64,000 bases of DNA from Trogon surrucura. Its lineage: Eukaryota; Chordata; Aves; Trogoniformes; Trogonidae. This document shows positions 14,001 through 26,127 of this stretch, piece by piece. The position numbers were made by a program, and so were the translations under genes. Numbering within the stretch: position 1 is the first letter of the stretch; each line of letters begins with the position of its first letter. The stretch is from NCBI GenBank assembly GCA_020746105.1, contig CM036618.1, forward strand, positions 92,932,122 to 92,996,121, written 5' to 3'. The notes under the pieces are model-generated. The model saw only the letters and a program-made list of their open reading frames with translations, did no database searches and had not been told where the DNA came from.

Positions 14001-17000
14001 CAGGACACTTCTGTTAAGGCCTAGAGTACAGTACGTTATGGCATGGGGTTATGAGTTTTGTCACTGGCTGAATGGAAGCAGGAATGGCTACAGGATTGTG
14101 CTTCTTTTTGTCCATCAGACGTGGTCAACTCGTCCCAGGAAATGCTGCTTTTTCTCAGCAACCATTTGAAGTTGAGCAGTCTTTTCTTCTTGTATAAGTT
14201 TTGTTCAACTCTTAGTTTATATTCACCTCCATTCAGGGCCAAAGGGATATTATTTTGGGATGCTGAACTTAACGTACCACTGGGCTTTGCCTTATGGCCT
14301 GAACGGACCTCAGGTAGTGCTGAGTGGACAAACTTGTCTGATGGAAGCAGTGGCTCTGGGAGGAGGTAGACTATGCATGTGCAGGGCTGTACCCAGATGA
14401 GTGCCATTCCCAGATCAGCTACTGATCCCAGTTGTTCCCATCAGAGACAGCCTCTCACTTCCTGTGTCTGTGGGAGCTGGCTTTATGAACAACTAAAACC
14501 AGCTCAGGACCTTTGCCTACAGACTCCAAAACAGTCCCATTGTTGCCTCCCTCCTTCCAGCTCCCTCCTTGTAACCAACACCTTCCCAGGGCCAGGGGGA
14601 TGGCAGAGTTCCCAAAGGAGTGGTCGTGGCAGGGAAATCCCAGACACGTAGAGATGACAGGCTGCAGGGGAGTGGCTCGAGTGTCAGCCTTGTCTTGAGA
14701 AACCAGATGTGAGCAGAAGAACCACCCAGCCTGTCTGGGGACCAGACTACTTCTTTGAAGTTCCTTCAACATTCAAGCAAATGTTGCCCAAGGACCCCAG
14801 TGGGCTGGCTTTTACAAGACATCCTCATGACGTTCTCCAGGCATGGTAGCTCAACAGAAATGTATCATTTGGCCTTAACAAGATTTTGTATCTTCCAGGC
14901 CTTTAACTCTCTCAGTCCTGGCTGGTTGACGTACCAACAGATACTGGTATTTGAACTCCCATTTCTTTACAGAGTTTCACTGGCAGGGAAGAGATGTCCT
15001 CATGGCAGAGGACTCTTGTGGGGGTCCACAGTGGCATTCTGAACTTGGTATGTGAACACACTCCCAGAGAAGAAAGTGACACAAAATCAATCGTACAGAT
15101 CAATATCTGTACTGATGTATTTCCTGGTGACAGGCCAGATGGCCAATTGAAGGTAAACAAAGTCTGAACAAAGTCTGCACGCAACAAGAGGTTCCAGATG
15201 GGAACCAGAAGTTCAGAACTCGTCAGAGCCATCTCCACGCACACATTACAGACACCAACCAAACACTAATAAATGATTAACGGGGCTGTTGTGTGTTAGC
15301 CTCAGCTTTTAGTTTCCTCCCATAGTTTCTGGATAATTAAAAAAAAAAGACACATGATTGGGAATTCTGCATTTGGAGAAATTAATTAGATATTCAACTC
15401 ACTGTGGACCTCATACAACCCTAAGAACCCTGTTTCCCCCACCTTGAATGCCTCAGACCACAGATAAGTCCTTTCAGTTGAAGGCTGCTCAAAGGTCGTT
15501 CCTTCGCAAGTTCATCAAAAGTCTTAAGCATCCAGCTCTTGCCTGGGGTCCTAGAGAGTAATGCAGCAACCCTCTTCTTCCTTCTGTGAAATGAATGGTC
15601 TTTACCTTCAGAGTCCTCAGTTCCTCATACAACAGTAAAGAAAGACAAAACCTGAGGATGGAAGCTTATGCTTATAATGAAGAGTTGATACAAGGAAATC
15701 ACTTGGGCTCACTGTCTCCTTCAGACCCTCTTCCCATGTTTCTACTTTCCCTTCACTTTTCTGTATTTTTCACCTGTGGATAATCCAGACATTCATCTGT
15801 GACTTCTACCTCTTGGTCCATTTTGCATGCTTGCAGCACTACAGCACTACAATATCAGAAATTCTCTTTCTTTCTTGGCTGCCACCCACTCTTTTGCACT
15901 CCGTAATACAGTCCCACTACAAGGTCTGTAACAGGGTGAAAGGGAGGAAGGCTGATCTGTTGGAAAGCATCCATCTGTTTTGTCAGGCACCAGCCCTGGC
16001 TTCTGATAGTGTCCTGAAACTGACGGGACTCTGATATCCAGCTATGACCAGATATAGCACAAGTGGGCAGAAGTATCTGGAGCTGAAATTAGTCTTGCTC
16101 CTTCTGTTCTAACTGGAGACTTCATAGTCTCCTCCTTGAACATGGGCATCTAGATCTAGAGAATAGCATTGGTCAGGCCCTGATAAGCAAGAGTGAGAAG
16201 GTCATCAGAGGGCACTGTTCTCTGGAATCTCTGCAGAGCACGGCAGCTCTGCACCAGACAGATTCATTCTTATTCTCTGACCTTCAGTTCCCCCATTCAA
16301 TAATTTTATTCATTATACAACAGCAGGATTAGACAGTGCCTACTGGTTGGCACGCTCTGATGGGCATTAATACCTGCTGGCACAGAAGCAGGCGCATGCC
16401 AGTACTCCTGTGTGCTAACGAAAAGGCACAATTTCCGCTTCCATTTCAGCACACGGCGAGACTTCCTGAGAGCCAGCATTGATCTTTGTGTCTAGGAGAA
16501 CATGTGCTTCTGTCAGGTCTGCCTTGAAGTTCCATGAGGGCAACAGGGCAACAGCTACCATCAGAGAGCTGGATGAGGTTAAACTGGACCTGTACTGAAT
16601 TACTGTGGGGCCAAGGCTTGTCAGCACAGTGTCACACAATGGAGAATCCCAGTGGCACATTGCCTTCATGTACACTGGGGCTATGCTGACATCCCTCGGG
16701 TATGGATTGAAAAGCTGCACTAAGACAGGCTGGATAGTGCAGCTACTCACTACTTTTAGATTTCCACCAGGAAGTTGGCTTTAAAATTCCTCCCTTTGCC
16801 CTCTTTCAAGTTCTGCAAGATCTTCTTTGTCAAAAAAAAAGGCTGGAGAAGCTCATCTGCAGTCCTCTAAGAACTCCTCTATCACCATCACTCCTCTTGG
16901 GAGATCTGCCATTCTGTTGAACTCTGGAGAAGTGATGGTGATGAAAAGCTGAGAGAAGTGATAGGAAAGATTTCCCTGGCACACTTGTTCTATGTAGCCC

Positions 17001-18940
17001 TGCTGCAATGCCTCCACTCAGAGGAACTGGCCTCTGGGACCAATGTCCAGGCAGAGTAGTGAATAATATTTGGCTTGGAAGGAAGACAGATGGAAGGACC
17101 TGTCATAGAAAAGCTGAACAAACTACAGAAGAGGGATATCCTGAACTCCCAGTTCTACAATCCAACAGCAAGAAGACACCCCAGAACGCTGCACATGACC
17201 TTACTGTCGTCTTATCAGATCAGCTGGAACTCACTGTCTCAGGGTGCTATCGGGCACAAGAACTAAGACAGATTTTTTTTTTTAAGAAGTAGGTAGTATT
17301 TGTAATGGTTTTCAAATGTTGTGTTGGAATAGTAACTATTTGAAACATGTCAGACTTCCAAAAGAAAAATGCCCCTTATTGCTTCTGATAAACTGATTTC
17401 AAGGCCATGGGGCTGAGAAGGAATTTGCCCCCAAGCTTGTTCAGTCCAGAAGTAACCACTGCAGAGTATCTCACAGAATTTCTCTGGAACCGATAATAAT
17501 CACATTTAGACTCAGAATGGACAACAGAGTTATGGAACCAGTAGGCTGATTCAGAGGTCTACTATGACCAGAATGGGCAACATTTGTCTACCTGATCCCT
17601 GAATGCTTTTGGTTCTGACTTAGCTGTGGTGTATAGGAACATAAAACTTTTGAAACAGTGGGGTACTAAGTACAGAAATGGGCATGACAGGTAGTAGCAT
17701 GGAAGAATTCCTATCCTACAGGTGACAGACCTGACGCTGTATGGCAAATTGAATTTAGAGCAGAGCTGCAAGAGTATTAGTAGCATTCTGACGCTGCTGT
17801 AGTTCAGAGTGCCAGGCGCGTCATTTGAAGCCTTTGCAAGTAGGACCATCTACACACACATGCTTGGTGATGACCTCCCACCCCCAGCAAGTTTGAAGAT
17901 ATGAAGACTTGAAGCCCAGCATTTTGGGTGTGGGAATTTTGTTTCGGTTCTATGTAGCTCTGCAATTCAGGCCCTGCAAACAATAGTTTGGCCGCTCCAG
18001 GAGCAATGAGCATGAAAGGGGCGTGACTGGAGCGGCTCTATTCCCAGAAGCCAGGCCAATTCTCTGATGGGAGCTCAACCAGCATCTCTGCTGAGTGTCC
18101 AGGAAAGCGGTTTTGGCAGCCTCTCTGTAAAGGGTTCCAGTTCAGGAGAAACTGCTGGTGGATTTGGGACAGCATGCAGATTACAGCTGCATGCAGCCAA
18201 CAGCACAGCAAGCCCTCTTTGCCAGAGACACTCCTCCAGCATGCTTGATCTTGACTTTTTATTTGCTGTATTGCATTGTTCCTGAGTGTCAGCCCCTTTC
18301 ACTCCCCTCTGCCTCAGCAGCCCTTCATCGCCAAACCATGCCACATCTCCTCTCTTGCCCAAACCTTTCTTTGTTTCCCTGCTCTTTCCCCCCAAAAAGG
18401 ATTCCTTCATCTCTGCTTGAGACTCACAGGTCCTCTAGAAAACACTCAACTTTTAGTGTTCCTAACAGAAGCATAGTGAATATAAGAAATTGATTTGCTT
18501 AAACAAAATCCCTCCTACTAACCTGCATGAGACAAACATCCTCTCCTGTAAATTCTTTGGGACAGGCACCGTTTCCTCCTACCTCTCAGAGAGATTCCCC
18601 AGCACAAAGACTGTGTGCAGCTCAGTTGCAGTTAACAAACAGGAACTATGAACTGAGCTTGCAAGGGATGAAACGATAAAACTGACCTTACTGGAATAAG
18701 TTCATTCCCCTTTGCAATTATCTGGTGACAGACTTCACCTCAGGCTGAATAAATACAGTGGTTCAGTTTCCAGAACTCCAGTAACTGTTTCGTAAATGGT
18801 GCTCAGTTGTGAACTGGCCTGCCTTCAAACAGGGATGGGTAGGTTAGCTCCAATTGATTTGTTCTTTAAGTAAAAATTAGAGCTGGTACAATGCCAGGAT
18901 TGGAATCCCCATGCGGAGCACAATGCCACTGAGACAGGGA
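8053..18940. other. long non-coding stretch with low-complexity patches
   Basis: About 10.9 kb with no recognised exon or transposon. It holds a polypurine tract at 12127-12215, G-runs at 11652-11660, a C-run plus AAAT-type low-complexity segment at 11757-11797, a T-run at 8170-8180 and an A-run near 15341. The longest open frames (for example 16415-16750 minus, 111 codons; 14036-14407 minus, 123 codons) match nothing I know and are within chance expectation. Confidence 0.5.
12127..12215 (+). repeat. polypurine tract
   Basis: About 85 bp almost entirely of A and G (GGGAGGAGAAGGAGGGAG, then G/A-rich sequence, ending in GGAAAAAGAAAAAAAAAG). Purine/pyrimidine asymmetric tracts of this length can form triplex DNA. 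No mirror-repeat symmetry is obvious by eye. Confidence 0.6.
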
Positions 18941-18944
18941 ATGT

Positions 18945-19085
18945 GGCTTTGGATCTTGAGCTGATAGCTAGGCTCTGACATCAGCTCAGCAGGTGATCTT
19001 CAGAAAATCACCACTCTTCAGGTTTCAATTTCCTGAAGGAAAAGGGGAGGCATCATAGTGCAGTACCACAGGAGCCACAAGAGTT
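18945..19085 (+). mobile_element. MIR-like SINE remnant
   Basis: The order of short matches follows the MIR/CORE-SINE consensus. A tRNA-like GGATCTTGAG...GCTCTGACATCAGCTC region is followed by GTGATCTTCAGAAAATCAC (consensus: GTGACCTTGGGCAAGTCAC), then CAGGTTTCAATTTCCTGAAGG (consensus: CCTCAGTTTCCTCATCTG), then a GGGG block and an AGTACC. Divergence is high, as expected for an ancient SINE. Alignment to a repeat library would settle it. Confidence 0.4.
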
Positions 19086-22000
19086 TCTGCTCCTTCCCTG
19101 TAACCATTATAGAGTCTTGCTTGTGTCATTACACTTAGGGTCAGTTTCAGCTGGAGTACTTCCTTCCTAAAAGCAACTGTCCTCAAGCTCGTGAGCATTG
19201 ATTTCATGGAGGGCACCACAGACATCTAGCTACTAAGCAATTCTCTGAGGGTAAAAAAAAGCTTTGCCTGCATAGTGCTATTTGGACCAGACAGGACAGT
19301 AAGTATAGAATATGTCAGCAGAGGTCTAGGGATTATAGAAATTATGTTTGAAATAATGAGCCTTCATACTTCAGTGAATATCTGTTCCTAAAACATGAGT
19401 CAACAATGTCACAAAAATTGGGTTTTTAATGCTATCTTCATTGAGACTCCAAAAACAAGTGTCTAACGACACCTCTGCACAGCAGCATAAGTCCAGAGAC
19501 AGGGGAGACTGAGGGCAGATGAAGGATGTACTGGTGGAACCAGGGTTGGAAAAGATCTGGACCAGTTGAGAGTTCTGCTGCAGCTCTGGAAGGAGGCCAG
19601 GTGACAGAGCTGTGAAAAGCACACAGGTGGAAGAGTGGTGGAGATATTCCAGATCTGGACAGAGTGGCAGCGGCAGAGCTGCATGGGTGGCAATGTGGAC
19701 TGACATGGGTAGAGATGCTGTCAGGCAGAGCCACGGGCACAAACGCTGCATGCACTGGCCTGCAGCTAGGCAGGTGCTGCAATCGGGCTCTCACCACTGC
19801 CAGCAGCTGGCAACGCTACAAGTGGAAAGATGAAGCAGCACAGACAAGATTGCGAAACCCACCACTGATAGCTACAAGGAGCACAGACACCTTAAGTCGT
19901 TAAGGGAATGAGATACTAAGGTGAGGCTTCACATGCCCAGGCTTCATGCAACAGAGCCACCGCCTCATGGCAGTCCTCAGCATGTAAAGAACTGTGCTCA
20001 TGTGCCATTCAGCCCTGCTGAAGGTAATGCAAGGGTGCAGAGGAGCATTTCTGCAGGCCGTGGAGCTATTTGCAGTTCAGCAGCAGCTCTGCAGTCTCTC
20101 CATGAAAGCCTGGTTTGCATAGGACTGGCTGCTTGAGACTCAGGTAACAGCCCAGGAGGACGGGGCTGGCATTTAGCCCCCATGGTGGGGAAGTGTGTGC
20201 TCTGCCTGAAGGGCAGCCAGTCTTCCACGCCTGTAGATGGAAGAAATGAAACAGATTTTGTGAAGGAGACACAAATGTTAAAAATGTTCTATATAATACC
20301 ATGAGGAGTGCACCACACCACTTTTGGCACAGCTGGCTATTCTTTTTTTTTTTTTAGCATGCTTGTTGTTGATAAAAATCCAGAGACACTGACACAATCT
20401 CAAAGTTATCCAGAGAGACTCAAAATATCCCAGAGCTGGCAAGATGAAACAAAAGCTTTGATGCACCAAGAATGCCTCAACACCAGCAGAGCTGCAATTC
20501 CCTGAGTTACAGCATCCCGCAGGACAAGCCATCCATAATTGCCACTGAGCTGGCAAGCGTGATCTGAGGTAGCTCTGCAGGGGACAGCCGCAGTACAGAG
20601 ACAGCCACCGCCTGCCCATGGCTCTGGGCACTGGCAATGCCACCATTCCCATGGGCCCTGGGGTCCCCTTGGCTGGCAGGGGAAGCTGCTGAGCACCAGG
20701 ACACGTGCCTGCAGGCCTGGCGCCACGGGCAGCCGCTGAGAGGCCTTGGAGGCTAACCTCAGCAAGCCTCAGGACTTCATTTAGCTTTCAAGATACCACT
20801 TATCTGACCCTTCCCTAGCCAGCTGGCTCACAAGCCAGCTTTTTTTGCAGTTTCAATCACTACACAAGGCTGTTCACAGCAGCCTGGGTGCAGACACTGG
20901 TCAGAGCTTGTATAGAGGGAAGAACAGGTAGGGAGACCCTACTGAAGAGCAGAAAAGTCGAAACAAATTAAAAATGTATCCATGCTGACAAGCAGCAAGT
21001 GTCCAAGGTTCATTTTCTCCAGTTCATCATGGTCAGCTCTTGCATTGCTTGCATAGCCCTTGGTCCAGCACAGACCTGAGACTCCAGATAACCACAGCCT
21101 TGGGGTCTCAGGGCAGCAGAGAATGTCAGCTCCGAAGCAGAGAACTCATGTTTCTTTCAGTACATTTTTTTGGCCGTGTGGCTTGGAACCTCAGTATAAG
21201 GCACTATAAACAGATCTGAACTCGTTTTTCTCAGCCGGTGTTGGAAGCCCAGTCCCTAGATGAGTAGACACTGAAAATCCCAAGTAAATTTTGAAATTCC
21301 CAACCTCAGTAAATAACCAATGAATAGTTATGATATGAAAGCGCTGCAACGAAAGAGGAAAACCCTGGCAGCTAATATAAACCCCTGCTCTGGGAACAAG
21401 GTCTGGGAAACCCCATTTCCAAGTGGGGCAGGACCTCTCTCACTCACACACGCAGTGCTGACAGTCCTGTCCACCCTAGGTGCAGCACCCCAACCTTGTC
21501 CTCCTGTCCTGCACAGAGGTGAGCTTCACTCAGCACAAACATCTGTCACAGACTGTCCAACCCAAACATGAGTTGCCTTGTTGCTGGAGGTCAAGGGAGG
21601 TAAAGATTTCACATGAATATGCTGGAAACAGAAAACAAACACACACACAAAAATCCCCAGCAAGAAAGGACAAGCCAATCTTAACAAGTCATTCCGTTAC
21701 CCGTAAATAAAATGAAGGCAATCACAACATGCTTTAAGCTTGGGGGAGCCAAAAGCCGTCTCTCGTCTGTGGGTGACTGATGGCTCGCGGGCTTTCCAGC
21801 ACAAACTTGCCTGGTGTCGTTTGTCACCTGCAAGGGGTAAGCCGTTCCTGAAGGCTCCTCTGTGCTGGTGTGTGTGCGTGCGTGCATGTAACTCACGGAA
21901 TTTCAGCAAAGACGCATAAGAGGATTGTAGTCCTGGTTCAGCTAAAGACTTAGGATTCTGCATAATGTGTTAAGAGGAGCTTAATGCAATCCTACTACTC

Positions 22001-22842
22001 TGCCACAGAAACCCTGAACAGCAGCCTGTCTGTTCTCACCTTTCCCCATCTGCTAGCCAGCTGTGGAAGAGCTGGCTCACCCCGGGACTGTTTAAAGGAG
22101 CAAGTGCATAGGCACAGGTTGGGATTCTGCGTCTGTCTTCTCATGGGAACGGGTTTTTCTGCTCGCTACAATAAAAAGATGCTGTGAGGAACACCTGATG
22201 CAAAATTCTTATGGCGTGGAGAACTCACATTTTTGCATAACCCAGGGGCCTCTGGGAGGTGTCTCACAAGAAAGGAGGCTTCACAGCTCTGAAAGGGGAG
22301 TAGAGAGCCAGGAAAGAGCTGCTTCGTGTCTCAGTGGAAGGAAATAACTTAAAAGCGAGGAACAGAGCCCTTGGCCAAAATCATGTCATCCAGGAGGACA
22401 TGTGCTATTGTAGAATAAGTTATCATGGCTAAGGCAACATAGGTAAGTGTGCACCTGAGATGAGACCAGCTGGCTAAGAGTTAGAGCAAGGATGGCAAAG
22501 GGCAGGGAAAAGGGAACAGAAAGGCAAGATACTTGTAAATCACACCTGAATGTCAGGCAACGATAAGGTCAAAAGGTGGGGTGAGGGTGTTTCCTGCTGC
22601 TCAGTTGCTGGGAAAGTTTGGGTTTTGACAGCTAAGCCAGAGTCACACACATCCCTATTCTGAAATTCTCCACATACTTGTGCCCCATCTTCAAAACAAA
22701 GCTATTGTGAAATCCTTTTTCCTAATTTCTGCCTTTCTTCTCCCTATATTCTGTTCAGTTTATAATTGTTCAGTGCCACAGATACCCTTGCTGCCTAGGT
22801 ACAGTGCGTAACTCCCCTTGAACCTCCAGACACAACTTTAAT

Positions 22843-22864
22843 ATAAATAAATAAATAAATAAAT
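22843..22864 (+). repeat. (AAAT)n microsatellite
   Basis: About five perfect TAAA/AAAT units in a row, following ATA and followed by TTTTTAG. A simple sequence repeat. Confidence 0.9.
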
Positions 22865-22934
22865 TTTTAGAAGTGCAGATTAGCGTTTCCCAAAGTTGGC
22901 ACACTGACCAGGATACTAACACAGTGCAGCCTAT

Positions 22935-22957
22935 GGGGGGGGGGGGAGGGGGGGGGG
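22935..22957 (+). repeat. G-run, potential G-quadruplex
   Basis: A run of twelve G, a single A at 22947, then ten G, followed by a purine-rich GAGAAAAAGAGGAAG segment. The run length is enough to form a G-quadruplex on the plus strand, and it is a likely sequencing and assembly trouble spot. Confidence 0.85.
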
Positions 22958-24355
22958 AGAAAAAGAGGAAGAAAGTGTATTAAAATCAGGTTAGTTCACA
23001 GATAGTGAAAAATTAGAGTTTCATCTGAAACAGTTTTATCTGTCGGTGAGGCAGAGGAAGGAAGTGGACTGGAACGTGGGCTATTTCCTATTTTGGAAAA
23101 TAGCAGAATACTAGGACGGCATTTCCATGCTCCATATGCTGCAGAGTGTCTGGGTAGAAAACTGGGAAAGTAAAATGGCAGTAAGAGCAGATGAGCAATA
23201 CAAAGCAATCTCTGCTGCTCATAATGGGGCAATCATCGGGTGACACGTTATAACTTCTGTCCTAGATGATTATGGCAGAGAAGAGTCCATGTAGACAAGC
23301 GTTACGTTTTTATGAGGTTCTGTTCTGGAAAACAGTGACTCTGAGGAGCTCTGGTGGGTTACACAGATAATTCACTGGAAGCTGGCTCCAGACAGAACAA
23401 GAAGGCTTAACTTATTCCTCCTGGTAGCTAAATAAGAAGATATGGAGTAGCAGAAAGAACATGATTTTCCCACTGTCGTGACTGACAAAAGATTTACCTG
23501 ATGATCACATTCAAGAAGGAAGCCGAATGACTGGGAAGGGTTCAGAAATGAGCTACAGGATTGATCAACAATCTTTAAGATACTTTCTTAGAATGAGAAA
23601 CTCTTCAGAATCCCATTTAGTTTATCAGAAGAAAGTTAGAGACATTATGATCTACTAAGGAAAAATGCATCCAAGAGAAATCGGGCCTATTACCCCACAA
23701 ACAAAATTCCAACAAAATCTGTTCCAGAAGATGGAACCCATAAAATTCGGATTGGAAGTAAGAGGCAAGGGCTTTTTTAATACTACTAGAATGTATTGGA
23801 TTTTATAAGTAGTGGGGAAGAACGAAGTGTCTGGACTGCCAGCTGGCCAGGCAGAGGTCTGCATGTCGGGTTTTATAAGTGATGTGACGAGATCAGCCAC
23901 TGCGGTCCTTGTGGCTGTAACAGTAAGATCTCGTAATGCATTTTCCATCTGTGATTCTGAAAACGGCTTTCAATAAACAGCCAGTGAGGTGGGCTAACCC
24001 ACTGTGACTGTGGCCAGAGAGTCTCCTTCCGCAGTGCCTGATCAAAGCTAAAACCTTTGTTGGCAGTGTCTAATGACCACACTCCTTCTGAGAATGAAAA
24101 ATGGCCTTGACAGGATTTCTCCACAATGTCAAAGCTGCATAAAATCTGGCATGTGGGCAGTGCTGGAGCTGGAACTGGAGTCTCAATGAAGTTTTCCCTA
24201 CATCTGCTGGCACCATCTTCATGATCCATGCGCTACCTTCCCTAGAAATCTGTGCACAGGTTGGAATGGAAGCACTGATCTTCTGTATCCCTCGAGACAA
24301 TTACTCAGTTTCTACACTGTGTTTTACTGGGGTCAGCGTTAGGTATAGAAAATTA

Positions 24356-24836
24356 AATCATAGAATCATAGAATGCATTGGATCAGAACCAACCTTTAAA
24401 GGTCTTTTAGTTCAACTCCCATGCAGTGAGCAGGGACATCTTTAACTAGATCAGGCTGCTCAGAGCCCCATCCAACTTGACCTTGAATGTCTCCAGAGAT
24501 GAAGCCTCCACCACCTCCCTGTGCAACCTGCTTCAGTGTTTCACGACCCTCATTGTAACGAACTTCCTAATGTCTAATCTAAATCTACTCTGCTCTAGTT
24601 TAAAAGTGTTGCCCCTTGTCATATTGCTTCATGCCCTTGTAAACAGTCCCCCAGCTTTCTTGTAAGTCCCCTTCAGGTACTGGAAGGTTGCTATAAGTTC
24701 TCCTCAGAGCTTTCTCTTCTCCATGCTGAACAACTCCAACTCTCTCAGCCCACCGTCATAGGAGAGGCGCTCCAGCCTCCTGATCATCTTTGCGGCCCTC
24801 CTCTGGACCCGCTCCAACATGTCCATGTGTGTTGAG
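24356..24836 (-). mobile_element. CR1 LINE, 3' fragment (about 480 bp)
   Basis: In plus orientation it opens with AATCATAGAATCATAGAATG, the reverse of the CR1 octamer tail, then AACCAACCTTTAAAGGTC and the reverse-complement coding region of the ORF2 C-terminus. The segment near 24775-24820 ('CTCCTGATCATCTTTGCGGC') is the reverse of the RRATKMI-type motif near the end of ORF2. Stops and small indels break the minus-strand frame throughout, more than in the copy at 7.7 kb, suggesting an older insertion. The 5' break lies near 24836. Confidence 0.93.
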
Positions 24837-26054
24837 GGCTCTGTATAAAAAATAACTATCATCACTCTCAGGTGTGCCTACTGAAGAGTCAGGTCTAATG
24901 GGGAACCTTCAAGGAGAAAAGAACATGTACATGTCCTCCTCCATGCCTGGACTTCTCTAGTAATTACAAGAATTGCGCTTTCTGTCTCCCACCCATTGTG
25001 TTACAGATTCCCAAGCCCAGGGGCTGTCTTTCTTCACGTACACTTGTGCAGTGCCTAGCCAAGAAAAGTACATTTTGAGCTTCTGTACTCTTTTTCTTAA
25101 AAATTTCTAACAATAACTTCCATGTCTGTGGAGTAGTCACAGTTGAGGAAGCAAAACATACTGCCTTAGCTGAGATTTTGGTGGAACCAGCAAGACTGTA
25201 CTGATGATTGCCATACTGTTTATATTTCCCTCTATCATCCCTTTCCAATAAGGCCACGGATAGATAGTTCCCCCAATCTGCTGTTTAGCCTGCTGGCCCA
25301 TACGATTTTAAATGATCCCAGCTCTCAGACTGTTGTCCACTAAAGATATATTCTTCCTCCTCTTTTCACCTACTTCTCTCTCACAGCATCCTCTGCTCTT
25401 CTCTGCTCATGTCTTTTCCATATAAGTATGTGAGTTCTTCCTTCTCCAGAGTGATTTTGTTTGGTTTTGTTCTGTTTTCAAGCAGAAGCTTGCTACAAGG
25501 CTATAGAAATCATTAGAAGCTTTTCCATTCATTTCCATGAATTCTTGGACTTGTTTAACACAAATTTTCAGTTTACTTGTCTTGCCTTTAGCGCTGATAA
25601 CTTGTTTACTATTGCTGGCAGGTGTAGAGACCAGACAGTCATTCCATAATTCAACTTCCCAGGAACTACACATTTAAAAATGTTTGCTTAGAAGCCAGTG
25701 GAAGGGAAAAATAGAAATGAGACTGGGGAAGGAAAGTAATATTGGTGTTCAGAACCCTCTTTTTCTAGTGCTAATGAAAAAACAGATCACTAGAGCATTT
25801 ACAGGAGCTAGAAACACCAAATGCCTCACATGCTGGGAAGGGAATGGAATAAACTGCTTCTGGAGAAGAGACTGAGGTTCAGTGAAAGATTTTGAGTCAT
25901 GGGTCACCATTTGTTAGTGAATTCTTTCACATCTCAGAGAGGATGGAAATATTCCACCTTACATCACTAGAAAGTTACCAAAATATCTACAAAATACTTA
26001 AAGGACCTTGAAGGAATCTAATGTTTGTCATTTCCCAAAGTTGTGCAGTCCTGT
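24837..26054. other. non-coding stretch, nothing recognised
   Basis: About 1.2 kb between two CR1 pieces of opposite orientation. No exon, RNA gene or further repeat is recognised. The local sequence is AT-rich around 25440-25680. Confidence 0.5.
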
Positions 26055-26127
26055 GTGATAGTTTGGGCTTGATGACCTTAGAAGTCTTTTTCAACCTCAA
26101 CGATTCTATGATTCTGTGATTCTGTGA
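26055..26127 (+). mobile_element. CR1 LINE, 3'-terminal fragment
   Basis: The plus-strand sequence runs GGGCTTGATGACCTTAGAAG, then TCTTTTTCAACCTCAACG, then ATTCTATGATTCTGTGATTC. This is the canonical CR1 3' end with two to three terminal octamers. Only about 70 bp are recognisable. Confidence 0.9.

Larger units (their letters stand above)
19086..24355. other. non-coding stretch with simple repeats
   Basis: No exon or transposon is recognised in about 5.3 kb apart from simple repeats listed separately (22843 and 22935). There is a T-run at about 20341-20356 and a GTGTGTGTGCGTGCGTGC dinucleotide-like stretch at about 21869-21886. Open frames of 119-126 codons on the minus strand at 19371-19797 and 20278-20765 overlap in several frames and resemble no known family. 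Confidence 0.5.

Noticed and set aside
16415-16750. 111-codon minus-strand frame considered as a retroviral or host exon
   Set aside because: No recognisable motif of any retroviral or cellular family and no splice signals at its ends.
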